Assembly: GCA_900770845.1 (NCBI GenBank)
Contig: CAAGLS010000101.1
Coordinates: 1-20,680, forward strand
DNA length: 20,680 nucleotides
Source: an uncultured Prevotella sp.
Lineage (GTDB): Bacteria > Bacteroidota > Bacteroidia > Bacteroidales > Bacteroidaceae
Reading direction: 5' to 3'
The translations under genes and the position numbers were made by a program. The notes beneath the pieces were generated by a model. That model worked only from the letters and a program-made list of their open reading frames with translations. It searched no databases and was not told where the DNA came from. Shown piece by piece: positions 1-7,535 of this stretch (position 1 is the stretch's first letter; every line of letters starts with the position of its first letter).

Positions 1-76
1 CGTACTCCTCGCCGGGCTTCAGCTCCCGGAACGCGTTGTCAGGCAACCTTAAAGCCTGCTTTTCTTGTGCTTCCAT
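1..76 (-). CDS. Start of an oligopeptide transporter (OPT family)-like protein, partial
   Basis: Only the first 25 codons are inside the window; the gene runs off the left edge. The ATG is the reverse complement of 74-76 and the visible product begins MEAQEKQALRLPDNAFRELK, followed by PGEEY. The pattern L-P-x-N-A-[FY]-R-E-L-K-x-G-E-E-Y matches, from memory, the conserved cytosolic N terminus of OPT-family oligopeptide transporters of Bacteroidales, which precedes the first membrane helix. A good promoter lies directly upstream (100-130), supporting the start and a short leader of roughly 16 bases. The identification rests on this short motif only, so the family call is tentative while the existence of the gene is fairly safe. 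Confidence 0.6.
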   Translation of the reverse strand, partial: MEAQEKQALRLPDNAFRELKPGEEY

Positions 77-99
77 TTGTGTAATTGTTTAGTTTCTTG

Positions 100-130
100 C
101 AAAGATAATGGAAATCGTGGGAAGAACAAA
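100..130 (-). promoter_or_regulatory. Bacteroidetes-type promoter for the leftmost minus-strand gene
   Basis: On the minus strand, TATCTTTG (100-107) fits the -7 consensus TAnnTTTG. TTTG (127-130) lies exactly 19 bases upstream as the -33 box. Transcription would start near 93-95, leaving a leader of about 16-18 bases before the ATG at 76. This is the best two-box promoter match in the window. Confidence 0.7.
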
Positions 131-277
131 ACAATCAAGATAATTTTTCCGCTCATCAGTCCCAACTCCCCCTTCAATCAGCACACACGAAAGAAGTAAG
201 TTTTGTAAGTTTATAAGTTTTGTAGGGGCTGCGCCAGTCTGTTTTAAAGTTTTTTCTTGCTGTGATGCAAAGGGCCA

Positions 278-496
278 TCCGCAATCATCCCACCTAAGCT
301 TCAGCAACTGTAGAATTGGGAACCGTACCCGACTGCAGGGGCCGTGCCTCGTGCCGGCCCTAAAGAAACGACCCAACCTCTTTTTAATGCATAATGCATA
401 ATTGGCATTCGCCAAGTTGCGGATGGTTGAATAAGCGGCCGAACATTATTTTAGGGCCGGCACGAGGCACGGCCCCTGCAGTTGGATGATTGCGGA
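278..496. repeat. Long interrupted inverted repeat
   Basis: Two arm pairs are nested. The outer 13-bp arms are 278-290 and 484-496 (TCCGCAATCATCC and its complement). The inner 33-bp arms are 332-364 and 450-482, perfectly complementary, containing the core GGGGCCGTGCCTCGTGCC. The left arm carries 41 extra bases (291-331), so the arms look like two inverted copies of one sequence, one of them interrupted. Each arm can also fold on itself through GGGCC/GGCCC. A related sequence occurs at 17414-17437 (ATCATCCAATTGCAGGGGCC), so this is a dispersed family rather than a unique hairpin. Confidence 0.8.
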
Positions 497-558
497 CAAC
501 TATTTTATTTTAGTGCCTTGGGCGCAATTTTATGCCAAGCCATTTTTCGTCATGGACA

Positions 559-703
559 GGCTATCCCACAGGTAGATACTCAGAGCTACTATGGAGCGTA
601 AGCCTGGACATGATTTTCCATAACCTCTACGCATTGGCGAAGTCAGGACAATACGAAATGAAACAACATATCCAACCCACGTAACATATCAGTTGAGCCG
701 GTT
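559..703 (+). repeat. Dispersed 145-bp repeat, copy A
   Basis: This stretch matches 19390-19535 in the same orientation. Identical blocks include CAGAGCTACTATGGAGCGTA followed by AGCCTG (590-615 here), CATTGGCGAAGTCAGGAC and ATACGAAATGAAACAACATA followed by TCCAA. Identity between the blocks is lower. The segment can fold through CAGGCT (557-562) and AGCCTG (610-615). No open frame is shared by the two copies, so it is probably a non-coding repeat or a small non-autonomous element. Confidence 0.75.
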
Positions 704-771
704 GTCGGCTTCGCGGATTATGAATGATGAATTAAAATAATGTGGGAGCTGAGAAAAATATGAACCATGCA

Positions 772-803
772 TTGTGGATTGTGAATTAAAAATAGTAACT
801 TTG
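772..803 (+). promoter_or_regulatory. Promoter for the ftsE-lysC-lysA operon
   Basis: TAACTTTG at 796-803 is a match to TAnnTTTG, with a TTG at 772-774, 21 bases upstream. The predicted start near 808-811 gives an untranslated leader of about 80 bases before the ATG at 893. The same TAACTTTGCGG string occurs in front of the TPR gene on the other strand (16532-16542). Confidence 0.6.
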
Positions 804-892
804 CGGGGAAAAGCCGAAGCGACACAAGCACCAATGGGACAAGGGGCCGCAGACCGGCAAAACAAGACAAATCCATAAAGACCAAAGAGAAT

Positions 893-1648
893 ATGCTGAT
901 AGAATATAAGAACGTTGACGTCTTCCAGGAAGACAATAAGGTGTTGGAGAGTGTGGACTTCCACGTTGATGAGGGCGAGTTTGTCTACCTCATCGGCAAG
1001 GTGGGGTCGGGCAAAAGCTCACTGCTGAAAACATTCTATTGCGAACTCGACCTCCGTCCCGGACACAGCGAGAAGGCCGAGGTGCTGGGCCGCGACCTCA
1101 TCAGCCTCAGGAGAAAGGACGTTCCCGCCCTGCGCCGCGAGTTGGGAATCATCTTCCAGGACTTCCAGCTGCTCCACGACCGCAATGTGTTCCAGAACCT
1201 GCGCTTTGTGCTGAGGGCTACAGGATGGAAAAACAAAAAAGACATCAACGAGCGCATCGACGAGGTTCTGACCGATGTGGGCATGTTGGAGAAGAAGCAC
1301 AATATGCCCCACGAACTGTCGGGGGGCGAGCAGCAGCGCATCGCCATCGCGCGAGCCCTACTCAACAAGCCCAAGGTGATCATCGCCGATGAGCCTACGG
1401 GAAACCTCGACATAGAGACGGCCACAAGCATCGTGGGCCTGCTGAAGCATGCCACGGAATCGGGAACGGCCGTGGTGATGTCAACCCACAACATACAGAT
1501 GCTCGACCGCTTCCCCGGAATCGTCTATCGCTGCAAGGACCACCACCTCACCGACGTGACAGAAGAATACAACAAGATGGACCTCACGGAAGACGCTGCC
1601 ACCGAGGACAGCCTGCCGGAACAAACAGCACAGGCTGACGGGGAATGA
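893..1648 (+). CDS. ftsE: FtsE-like cell division ABC transporter ATP-binding protein
   Basis: A complete ABC ATPase of 251 residues. Walker A GKVGSGKS is at 35-42, the Q-loop FQD at 88-90, signature LSGGEQQ at 142-148, Walker B VIIADEP at 162-168 followed by TGNLD, and the H-loop histidine at 199. The TGNLD form and overall length fit the FtsE/LolD/MacB branch. FtsE works with the membrane protein FtsX at the division site to activate peptidoglycan hydrolases. No FtsX gene is adjacent, so the FtsE assignment leans on the neighbouring lysC-lysA genes, an arrangement I recall from Bacteroidales. About 30 acidic residues extend past the usual domain end. A LolD-type role cannot be excluded from sequence alone. 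Confidence 0.85.
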   Translation: MLIEYKNVDVFQEDNKVLESVDFHVDEGEFVYLIGKVGSGKSSLLKTFYCELDLRPGHSEKAEVLGRDLISLRRKDVPALRRELGIIFQDFQLLHDRNVFQNLRFVLRATGWKNKKDINERIDEVLTDVGMLEKKHNMPHELSGGEQQRIAIARALLNKPKVIIADEPTGNLDIETATSIVGLLKHATESGTAVVMSTHNIQMLDRFPGIVYRCKDHHLTDVTEEYNKMDLTEDAATEDSLPEQTAQADGE

Positions 1649-1739
1649 CAACCGGCGGGAGCATCATTTGAGGATAGCGGACAGGGCCCTGAAACAGACG
1701 GTTACAATACAAGATTATAGGATATAAAGGTTTAGCGAC

Positions 1740-3074
1740 ATGAAAGTAATGAAATTTGGAGGCACCTCTGTTGGTTCACCCGAAAGAATCAAGAATGTGT
1801 GCAAACTCGTAACAAAATCCGTAGAACCCACATTTGTCGTTCTCTCTGCCATGAGCGGAACCACCAACTCGCTCATCGAGATAACAGACTATCTTTATAA
1901 GAAAAACCAGGAAGGCGCCTCAGAGATGATCAACCGCTTGGAGGAGAAGTACATGAAGGTGGCCGCCGAGCTGTTTGCCACCGACGAGTACAAGCAGAAG
2001 ACCGTAGACTTCCTCAAGGGAGAGTTTGAATACCTGCGCTCCTTCACCAAGGACTTCTTCACAAGCTTCGAAGAGAAAGCCATCGTTGGCCAAGGAGAGA
2101 TCATATCCACCAACTTGGCCGTGAATTATCTTCAAGAGACAGGCATCAACGCCGTGCTTCTCAATGCGTTGGACTTCATGCGCACCGACAAGAACGCCGA
2201 ACCCGACCTACAGTATATCAAGGAGAAGCTCGGCTCCTGCATGGCCGAGAACAAAGGCCACCAAATCTACGTCACCCAGGGATTCATCTGCCGCAATGCC
2301 TACGGCGAGATGGACAACCTCGAACGTGGGGGCAGCGACTACACGGCCTCGCTCATCGGCGCCGCCATGGGGGCTGAAGAGATCCAAATCTGGACGGACA
2401 TCGACGGAATGCACAACAACGACCCGAGAGTGGTGGACCACACAGAGGCCGTGAGGCAACTCAATTTCGAGGAGGCTGCAGAGCTTGCCTACTTCGGAGC
2501 CAAGATTCTCCACCCCACCTGCGTGCAGCCCGCCAAGTATGCGGGCATACCCGTCAGGCTGAAGAACACCATGGACCCCGACGCGGAGGGAACCATCATC
2601 GACAACGTGATTGTGCGAGGAAAGATCAAGGCCGTGGCCGCCAAGGGCAACATCACAGCCATCAAAATCAAGTCGAGCCGTATGTTGGGCGCCGCCGGCT
2701 TCCTGCGCAAGGTGTTCGACATCTTTGAGAGCTACCAGACTCCCATCGACATGATTGCCACCTCAGAAGTGGGCGTGAGCATGAGCATCGACAATGCCAC
2801 CCACCTGAACGAGATTGTGGACGAGCTGAAGAAATACGGCACCGTTGCTGTCGACACCGACATGTGCATCGTCTGCGTGGTGGGCGACTTGGACTGGGGC
2901 AACGTGGGATTCGAGACCTTGGCCACCGATGCCATGAAGAACATTCCCGTCAGAATGATCTCCTACGGAGGCAGCAACTACAACATCTCGTTCCTGATAA
3001 GGGAGGCCGACAAGAAGAAAGCCCTGCAAAACCTGAGCGACGTTTTATTCAACAAGAACGATTCAGCCAAATGA
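1740..3074 (+). CDS. lysC: Aspartate kinase, monofunctional
   Basis: Phosphorylates L-aspartate, the first committed step toward lysine, diaminopimelate, threonine and methionine. The 444-residue product has the N-terminal kinase signature KFGGTSVGS (5-13), the substrate and nucleotide segments LERGGSDYTAS (194-204) and WTDIDG (218-223), then two C-terminal ACT regions (about 305-375 and 375-440). The length and ACT arrangement match lysine-sensitive, aspartokinase III-like enzymes, so feedback control by lysine is likely but inferred. It sits 91 bases behind ftsE and its TGA overlaps the start of lysA, pointing to joint translation. I saw no lysine riboswitch in the 91-base gap. A second aspartokinase, fused in thrA, lies 7 kb away. 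Confidence 0.95.
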   Translation: MKVMKFGGTSVGSPERIKNVCKLVTKSVEPTFVVLSAMSGTTNSLIEITDYLYKKNQEGASEMINRLEEKYMKVAAELFATDEYKQKTVDFLKGEFEYLRSFTKDFFTSFEEKAIVGQGEIISTNLAVNYLQETGINAVLLNALDFMRTDKNAEPDLQYIKEKLGSCMAENKGHQIYVTQGFICRNAYGEMDNLERGGSDYTASLIGAAMGAEEIQIWTDIDGMHNNDPRVVDHTEAVRQLNFEEAAELAYFGAKILHPTCVQPAKYAGIPVRLKNTMDPDAEGTIIDNVIVRGKIKAVAAKGNITAIKIKSSRMLGAAGFLRKVFDIFESYQTPIDMIATSEVGVSMSIDNATHLNEIVDELKKYGTVAVDTDMCIVCVVGDLDWGNVGFETLATDAMKNIPVRMISYGGSNYNISFLIREADKKKALQNLSDVLFNKNDSAK

Positions 3075-4240
3075 TGAAAGGTTCTTTTCCTGTAGAGAGT
3101 TTCCGCAAAATGGAAACTCCCTTCTATTATTATGACACCCAACTGCTGGCGAAGACCCTACAGACCATAAAGGAGGAGGCAGCAAGGCATGAGGGCTTCG
3201 TCGTACACTATGCGGTGAAGGCCAATGCCAATCCCAAAGTGCTGCGGCTCGTCGCCAGCTACGGAATGGGGGCCGACTGCGTGAGCGGCGGTGAGATCAA
3301 GGCCGCACTCGAAGCGGGATTCCCTGCCAAGGGCATTGTCTACGCAGGAGTGGGCAAGAAAGACTGGGAAATCAATCTTGGTCTGGAGAAAGGCATCCTT
3401 TGCTTCAATGTGGAGAGCCTGGCCGAGCTGGAGGTCATCAACGACCTTGCCGGAAAGGCGGGCAAAGTGGCCGACATCTGTCTGCGCGTGAATCCCGACG
3501 TGCGTGCCCACACCCATAAGAACATCACCACCGGGCTGGCAGAGAACAAGTTCGGCATTGCCCTGTGCGACCTGTTCCCGGCAATGGAAGAAGCCCAAAA
3601 GATGCCAAACATCCACTTCATCGGAATCCACTTCCACATTGGCAGCCAGATACTTGACATGTTCGACTTCGTGGCCCTCTGCAACCGCATCAACGACATC
3701 CAGTCGCAACTGAGGCAACGCAACATCAAGGTGAGAATCATCAACGTAGGCGGCGGATTGGGCGTGGACTATACCGACCCCGAAGCGAATCCCATCCCCG
3801 ACTTCAAGAACTACTTCCAGACCTACTCGCGCCACCTGCACTTGTGGGGTGAGCAGCAGGTGCACTTCGAATTGGGACGCGCCGTCGTGGCACAGATGGG
3901 AAGCCTCATCACACAGACGCTCTACGTGAAGCGTGGCGTCAACAAGAAGTTTGTCATCGTGGATGCGGGAATGAGCGACCTAATACGTCCGGCCCTCTAC
4001 CAAGCCTACCACAAGATAGAGAACATTTCGAGCGAAAAGCCTTTGGCCACCTACGACGTGGTGGGGCCAATCTGCGAGTCGAGCGATGTGTTCGGCAAGC
4101 ATATCGACCTCAACGAAACCCAGCGCGGCGACCTGATTGCCATCCGGTCGGCGGGTGCCTACGGTGAGATTATGGCCAGCCAATACAATTGCCGCCCACT
4201 GCCGAAAGGCTATCTGACAGAAGACCTCCAACAAGCGTAA
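3074..4240 (+). CDS. lysA: Diaminopimelate decarboxylase
   Basis: Converts meso-diaminopimelate to L-lysine with pyridoxal phosphate. In the 388-residue form the PLP lysine is K49 in YAVKAN, followed by HIGSQ (188-192), the phosphate-binding GGGLG (226-230), CESSD (334-338, the active-site cysteine) and AGAYG (360-364). The usual EPGR motif reads ELGR (266-269). The frame is open back to 2864 inside lysC, but that stretch is a shadow. The homology starts at one of two adjacent ATGs, 3071 or 3074, overlapping the lysC stop codon, so translational coupling is expected. Four bases separate it from the next gene. Confidence 0.93.
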   Translation: MKGSFPVESFRKMETPFYYYDTQLLAKTLQTIKEEAARHEGFVVHYAVKANANPKVLRLVASYGMGADCVSGGEIKAALEAGFPAKGIVYAGVGKKDWEINLGLEKGILCFNVESLAELEVINDLAGKAGKVADICLRVNPDVRAHTHKNITTGLAENKFGIALCDLFPAMEEAQKMPNIHFIGIHFHIGSQILDMFDFVALCNRINDIQSQLRQRNIKVRIINVGGGLGVDYTDPEANPIPDFKNYFQTYSRHLHLWGEQQVHFELGRAVVAQMGSLITQTLYVKRGVNKKFVIVDAGMSDLIRPALYQAYHKIENISSEKPLATYDVVGPICESSDVFGKHIDLNETQRGDLIAIRSAGAYGEIMASQYNCRPLPKGYLTEDLQQA

Positions 4241-4244
4241 CACA

Positions 4245-5477
4245 ATGATTGACATCAATATCAACATCCTTATCATCTGTGGCCTGCTGATGATAGTGGC
4301 TCTTCTGACTCCTTTGGTGAGTCCGTTCTTCAGGAAGGGAGGAATCATCAGCCTACTGCATGAGGGCACCAACACTGCTGCCGAAGAAGAGCCACAGGAG
4401 CTGCAGCCCATGACCGTGGTCATCACCACCCACGACAACGCCGAGGACCTGGAGCGGAACTTGCCCAAGTTTCTCCACCAAGACTATCCGGCGGGGTTCA
4501 GGGTCATTGTGGTGGCCGACAAGTCGGACAACGAGACGGTCGACGTGCTGAAGCGGTTCGCTGGAAGCCAGTCGGCCGCTTCCGAGACAGCCATCGACGG
4601 CAACGAGAACTTCAAGCTCTCTGCCATCAACGCCCAACTCTATTACATCCTCCTGCCCTCTTCCAGCCGATACATGAGTAGAAAGAAGTTGGGAGTGACC
4701 TTGGGAGTGAAGGCAGCAAAAACAGAATGGGTGCTGCTGACCGACCCCTTCTGCAGTCCGGCAAGCAACGACTGGCTGAGGAAGATGGCCAGCGGGGCGA
4801 CCGAAGACAAGAACTTAGTCATCGGATACACCTGCTACAACCAAGACACGCCCGGCTTCATGCGGTTCGAGCGCATCCAAACGGCATTCTATCTGATGAG
4901 ACGCGCGCTGAGAGGCACAGCCTGCCGCACCCTGCCGAGCAACCTGATGTTTCGTAAGGCAGAGTTTCTCGACCAGGAAGGCTACAAAGGCAACCTTGAG
5001 CTGATTCGGGGAGAATACGACTTCATCGTGAACAAATACGCCAAGGCAGGAGGCACAGCACTCGTGCTGAGTCCCGACGCATGGATGATAGAGGACCAGC
5101 CCAACAAGAAAGCATGGCGCGACAAGCATCTCTTCGCCATCGCCTCACGCCCCAAGCTGCGCCGGCGACAAGGACTTAGCTTCCTCTATGCCCTCGACCA
5201 AACGGCTCTTCATGCCACGCTGCTGCTCCTGCTTGCCGCCACAGCTGTGATGGGCTGCTTGCAAGAATGGATAGGATTGGGAATCTCGGCCTGCGCCCTT
5301 ATAGCCAACGTTGTTGTCAACACCGCAGTGAGCCGTGCGGCCGTGAGACCTTTTGACGAAGGCCTCTCCACTTCGAGCCTCTACTTCTACCAGTTGCGCA
5401 TACTATGGTCGCGGATGGCCATGCGACTTAGGTTCTGGCACGCCAACAAGCTCGACTTCACCACCCACAAACAATAG
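4245..5477 (+). CDS. Membrane-anchored family 2 glycosyltransferase
   Basis: A 410-residue protein with an N-terminal membrane helix (about 7-28), a cytosolic GT-A/GT2 domain starting MTVVITTHDNAEDLERNLP (56-74), and one or two hydrophobic segments near 322-361. The position usually holding the metal-binding DxD reads LLTDPFC (164-170), so only the first aspartate is kept. The family normally transfers a sugar from a nucleotide donor onto a lipid or glycan at the inner membrane; donor and acceptor cannot be read from the sequence. It starts 4 bases after lysA and ends 7 bases before the next gene, so it is part of the same operon, presumably in envelope glycan synthesis. Confidence 0.82.
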   Translation: MIDININILIICGLLMIVALLTPLVSPFFRKGGIISLLHEGTNTAAEEEPQELQPMTVVITTHDNAEDLERNLPKFLHQDYPAGFRVIVVADKSDNETVDVLKRFAGSQSAASETAIDGNENFKLSAINAQLYYILLPSSSRYMSRKKLGVTLGVKAAKTEWVLLTDPFCSPASNDWLRKMASGATEDKNLVIGYTCYNQDTPGFMRFERIQTAFYLMRRALRGTACRTLPSNLMFRKAEFLDQEGYKGNLELIRGEYDFIVNKYAKAGGTALVLSPDAWMIEDQPNKKAWRDKHLFAIASRPKLRRRQGLSFLYALDQTALHATLLLLLAATAVMGCLQEWIGLGISACALIANVVVNTAVSRAAVRPFDEGLSTSSLYFYQLRILWSRMAMRLRFWHANKLDFTTHKQ

Positions 5478-5484
5478 TTCAGCC

Positions 5485-6336
5485 ATGAGGATAAGATACT
5501 ACATCGCGCCTTCCCTGCCCAAGGAGCATGTGGGGCGGAAGTTGGCACAGCTGTTGGCCGCAACAATGGCCGAAGCCGAGGGCGTTGAGATGGACTGCTC
5601 ATCCACTCAGCCTCTGTCCGACTCCCACCCGGAGTCCACTCCCCATCTGGTCCACGTCTTCGGGGCATGGGACTCGGCGGCGGCAAAGTTTCTTTCCAAG
5701 GCCCACCGTCGCACGATACCCGTGGTCTATTCCCCCGTTGGCGGACTGTTGGATTGGAACAAGGTGGAGCTTTCGCCGCAAAAGCGTGTCGCCCTCTTGC
5801 CGGGCCAAAAGAGCATGATAGCCCGATCGGAAGTGGTTTTCGCATGGAGCGACCAGGAGCGCAAGAGCATTGAGGCCATGAAAAAGCCACAGCGGATGGA
5901 GGAATTTGCCAATCCCGTCATCAGCAACACCATCAGTGTCCATGCATTGGCAGAGTCGATGTTGGCCATCTACCAGCAGGCATTGGCGGGATTCGACGCT
6001 AAGGTAAGGGAGAGAATCAACAACGACATCTCCAAATGGAAAGGCAGCGAGGGCATAACCTCGGTGCTTTTCAAGATGCTCTATGTCCGCCACCAGCTCC
6101 ATCAAGGGTGCATTTCCCACGAGTCGCTGACTGATTTGTGCCAGACGATGGTCCACACCGACTACAACGAAGACGAGATGAACGACATTCTGCGGCAGAT
6201 GAAGTGGGACAAGTGGATGTCGCGCTTGGAACAGATCATGAGTGAGACCGACGGACTAACAGAAGGCTTCATGCCCTTGCCCCCGTTCAACGACAACGTG
6301 ACAAAGAAGATAAAGGAAAGAATAGAACCAGTGTGA
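5485..6336 (+). CDS. Glycosyltransferase-like protein of unknown function
   Basis: The 283-residue product begins MRIRYYIAPSLPKEHVGRKL at the ATG 7 bases after the preceding stop; the frame is open further upstream only as an overlap with the glycosyltransferase gene. The segment HVFGAWDSAAAKF followed by IPVVYSPVGGLLDW resembles the acceptor-side half of family 4 (GT-B) glycosyltransferases. The C-terminal donor-binding half is not visible; instead there are about 110 residues of charged helical sequence. There is no signal peptide or membrane helix. It may be a degenerate glycosyltransferase or a partner of the upstream enzyme. It is the last gene of the operon and faces prmA tail to tail across 83 bases. 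Confidence 0.65.
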   Translation: MRIRYYIAPSLPKEHVGRKLAQLLAATMAEAEGVEMDCSSTQPLSDSHPESTPHLVHVFGAWDSAAAKFLSKAHRRTIPVVYSPVGGLLDWNKVELSPQKRVALLPGQKSMIARSEVVFAWSDQERKSIEAMKKPQRMEEFANPVISNTISVHALAESMLAIYQQALAGFDAKVRERINNDISKWKGSEGITSVLFKMLYVRHQLHQGCISHESLTDLCQTMVHTDYNEDEMNDILRQMKWDKWMSRLEQIMSETDGLTEGFMPLPPFNDNVTKKIKERIEPV

Positions 6337-6419
6337 GCCCACTCACAACACACAATGCACTGTGGGGATGCCGAGAGGCGACTGGAGGAGTCCCCCTTGA
6401 TGCAATTCCAAAGTATGCA

Positions 6420-7292
6420 TTATGAATGATAGAGCAGACAGCACCAGTCGCCATCCTTTTTCCGACTAGTCTCGCGCAGTCCCAAGGCAGAGGCCTTAGT
6501 GGAAAGCGTGGGAATGTCCTGCTCAAAGAAGCCACTGATGATGAGACGACCGCCCGCAGGCAACACTCTGCAGAAGCTTTCCATATCCTGAAGCAAGATA
6601 TTGCGGTTGATGTTGGCCATCACCACATCAAACATGCCGTTGATATGTGATAGGATATGGGCATCGCCCAAGTACACATCAAGGTTGTCCACATGATTGA
6701 TTGCAGCATTGTGCTTGGCATTCTCTACGCTCCATTCATCTATGTCGTAGGCCACCACCTCTTTGGCGCCCAATTTGGAGGCGGCAATGCCCAAGATTCC
6801 AGTGCCGCATCCGCAGTCGAGAAGGCGCTTGCCCCGCAGATCAAGACTTGAGAGCATGGCCAACACCATGCGCGTGGTCTCATGGGTGCCTGTGCCAAAT
6901 GCCTGACGAGCCTCTATGCCTATCTTGATGGGAGCATTCATCAGCTCCAAGTCCGAGTCAGAAGTATGCGTCTTGTCATAGACCACCATGCTCCCACCGA
7001 TGGTGATGGGCGCAAAGCCTTGTTGCTCCCAGTCGGCATTCCAGTCCTTGTCCTCCACGCTGCTGATAGTATAACCCACCTTGCAGTCGGGTATGTCAAT
7101 CTCTTCCATTTTTTCCGCCAGCAGCTCCTTGTCGAGGAGCCGTTCCTGCACATAGCCCATACAACCGTCGTCGGTGTCCTCGAAAGCCTCGAAGCCAGCC
7201 TCGCCGGCCGCAGCGGCCACCAAGTCGCGCATGACAGCCAGAGAGCCTTTCGATGGTGTCTCAATCACGAAATGAACAGCCTTGTATTTCAT
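6420..7292 (-). CDS. prmA: Ribosomal protein L11 methyltransferase
   Basis: Uses S-adenosylmethionine to methylate ribosomal protein L11 in the cytoplasm. The 290-residue product has an N-terminal substrate-recognition part, the family motif AFGTGTHETT (131-140), the SAM-binding loop LLDCGCGTGILGIAA (157-171), the acidic strand end AYDID (181-185) and ANINRNIL (226-233) in place of the NPPY-type motif, as in other PrmA proteins. The length is normal. It starts at an ATG preceded by a promoter-like site about 20 bases away. It is a single-gene unit, divergent from the 7536 gene and convergent with the lysA operon. Confidence 0.93.
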   Translation of the reverse strand: MKYKAVHFVIETPSKGSLAVMRDLVAAAAGEAGFEAFEDTDDGCMGYVQERLLDKELLAEKMEEIDIPDCKVGYTISSVEDKDWNADWEQQGFAPITIGGSMVVYDKTHTSDSDLELMNAPIKIGIEARQAFGTGTHETTRMVLAMLSSLDLRGKRLLDCGCGTGILGIAASKLGAKEVVAYDIDEWSVENAKHNAAINHVDNLDVYLGDAHILSHINGMFDVVMANINRNILLQDMESFCRVLPAGGRLIISGFFEQDIPTLSTKASALGLRETSRKKDGDWCCLLYHS

Positions 7293-7313
7293 GTCTTTTA
7301 CTATTTTTTACTG

Positions 7314-7321
7314 CAAAATTA
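7314..7321 (-). promoter_or_regulatory. -7 box for prmA
   Basis: TAATTTTG on the minus strand fits TAnnTTTG and ends 21 bases before the prmA ATG, giving a leader of about 15 bases. No clear TTTG -33 box was found at 19-21 bases upstream; that position is a T-rich run on the minus strand. Confidence 0.5.
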
Positions 7322-7363
7322 AAAAAAATAGGGAAAAACCTACCACGGATTAGGGAAAATCCG

Positions 7364-7394
7364 TATTTTTGCATCACATTTAAATATATTTTTG
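7364..7394 (+). promoter_or_regulatory. Two tandem -7 boxes upstream of the secreted protein/FadL operon
   Basis: TATTTTTG occurs at 7364-7371 and again at 7387-7394, both matching TAnnTTTG. Neither has a convincing -33 TTTG at the usual distance. Either would give a long leader (about 135-160 bases) to the ATG at 7536. A purine-rich AGGAG lies at 7523-7527, ahead of the start. Confidence 0.45.
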
Positions 7395-7535
7395 TAGCGT
7401 GTAAGCAGAGGAGTTCCGACTTCTTGCCGGACTTGCGCCAAGCCAACCCGCCAAAGGAGTGGAACGCGCACCAGCCTCTTCGCCAAGAAATAATGATACA
7501 AAGCAGAAACAACAACAGATATAGGAGAACAAGAT

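Larger units (their letters stand above)
77..892. other. Gene-free divergent intergenic region
   Basis: These 816 bases separate the minus-strand transporter from the plus-strand ftsE operon. Open frames here (for example 89-415 minus) have no recognisable protein character. The region holds a promoter for each direction near its two edges, a long interrupted inverted repeat (278-496) and one copy of a dispersed repeat (559-703). Short AT-rich motifs of the type gcataattgg, gaattatgaatt and gaattaaaaat occur, and similar ones recur in other intergenic regions of this window (around 6412, 13530 and 17371). Confidence 0.7.

Noticed and set aside
89..415. 108-codon minus-strand open frame in the first intergenic region
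   Set aside because: It crosses the inverted repeat and has no recognisable domain; the minus-strand promoter at 100-130 would lie inside it.
559..703. Group II intron or tRNA-like feature in the dispersed repeat
   Set aside because: No domain V-like hairpin, no reverse transcriptase and no tRNA cloverleaf were found.
1649..1739. Lysine riboswitch before lysC
   Set aside because: The gap is 91 bases and shows no conserved lysine-riboswitch helices; regulation is more likely at the ACT domains.
2864..3070. 69-codon upstream extension of the lysA frame
   Set aside because: It lies inside lysC in another frame and its translation has no resemblance to diaminopimelate decarboxylase; the domain starts at 3071/3074.
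5353..5484. Upstream extension of the GT-like gene
   Set aside because: It overlaps the glycosyltransferase gene and is rich in Ser/Thr/Pro as expected of a shadow frame.
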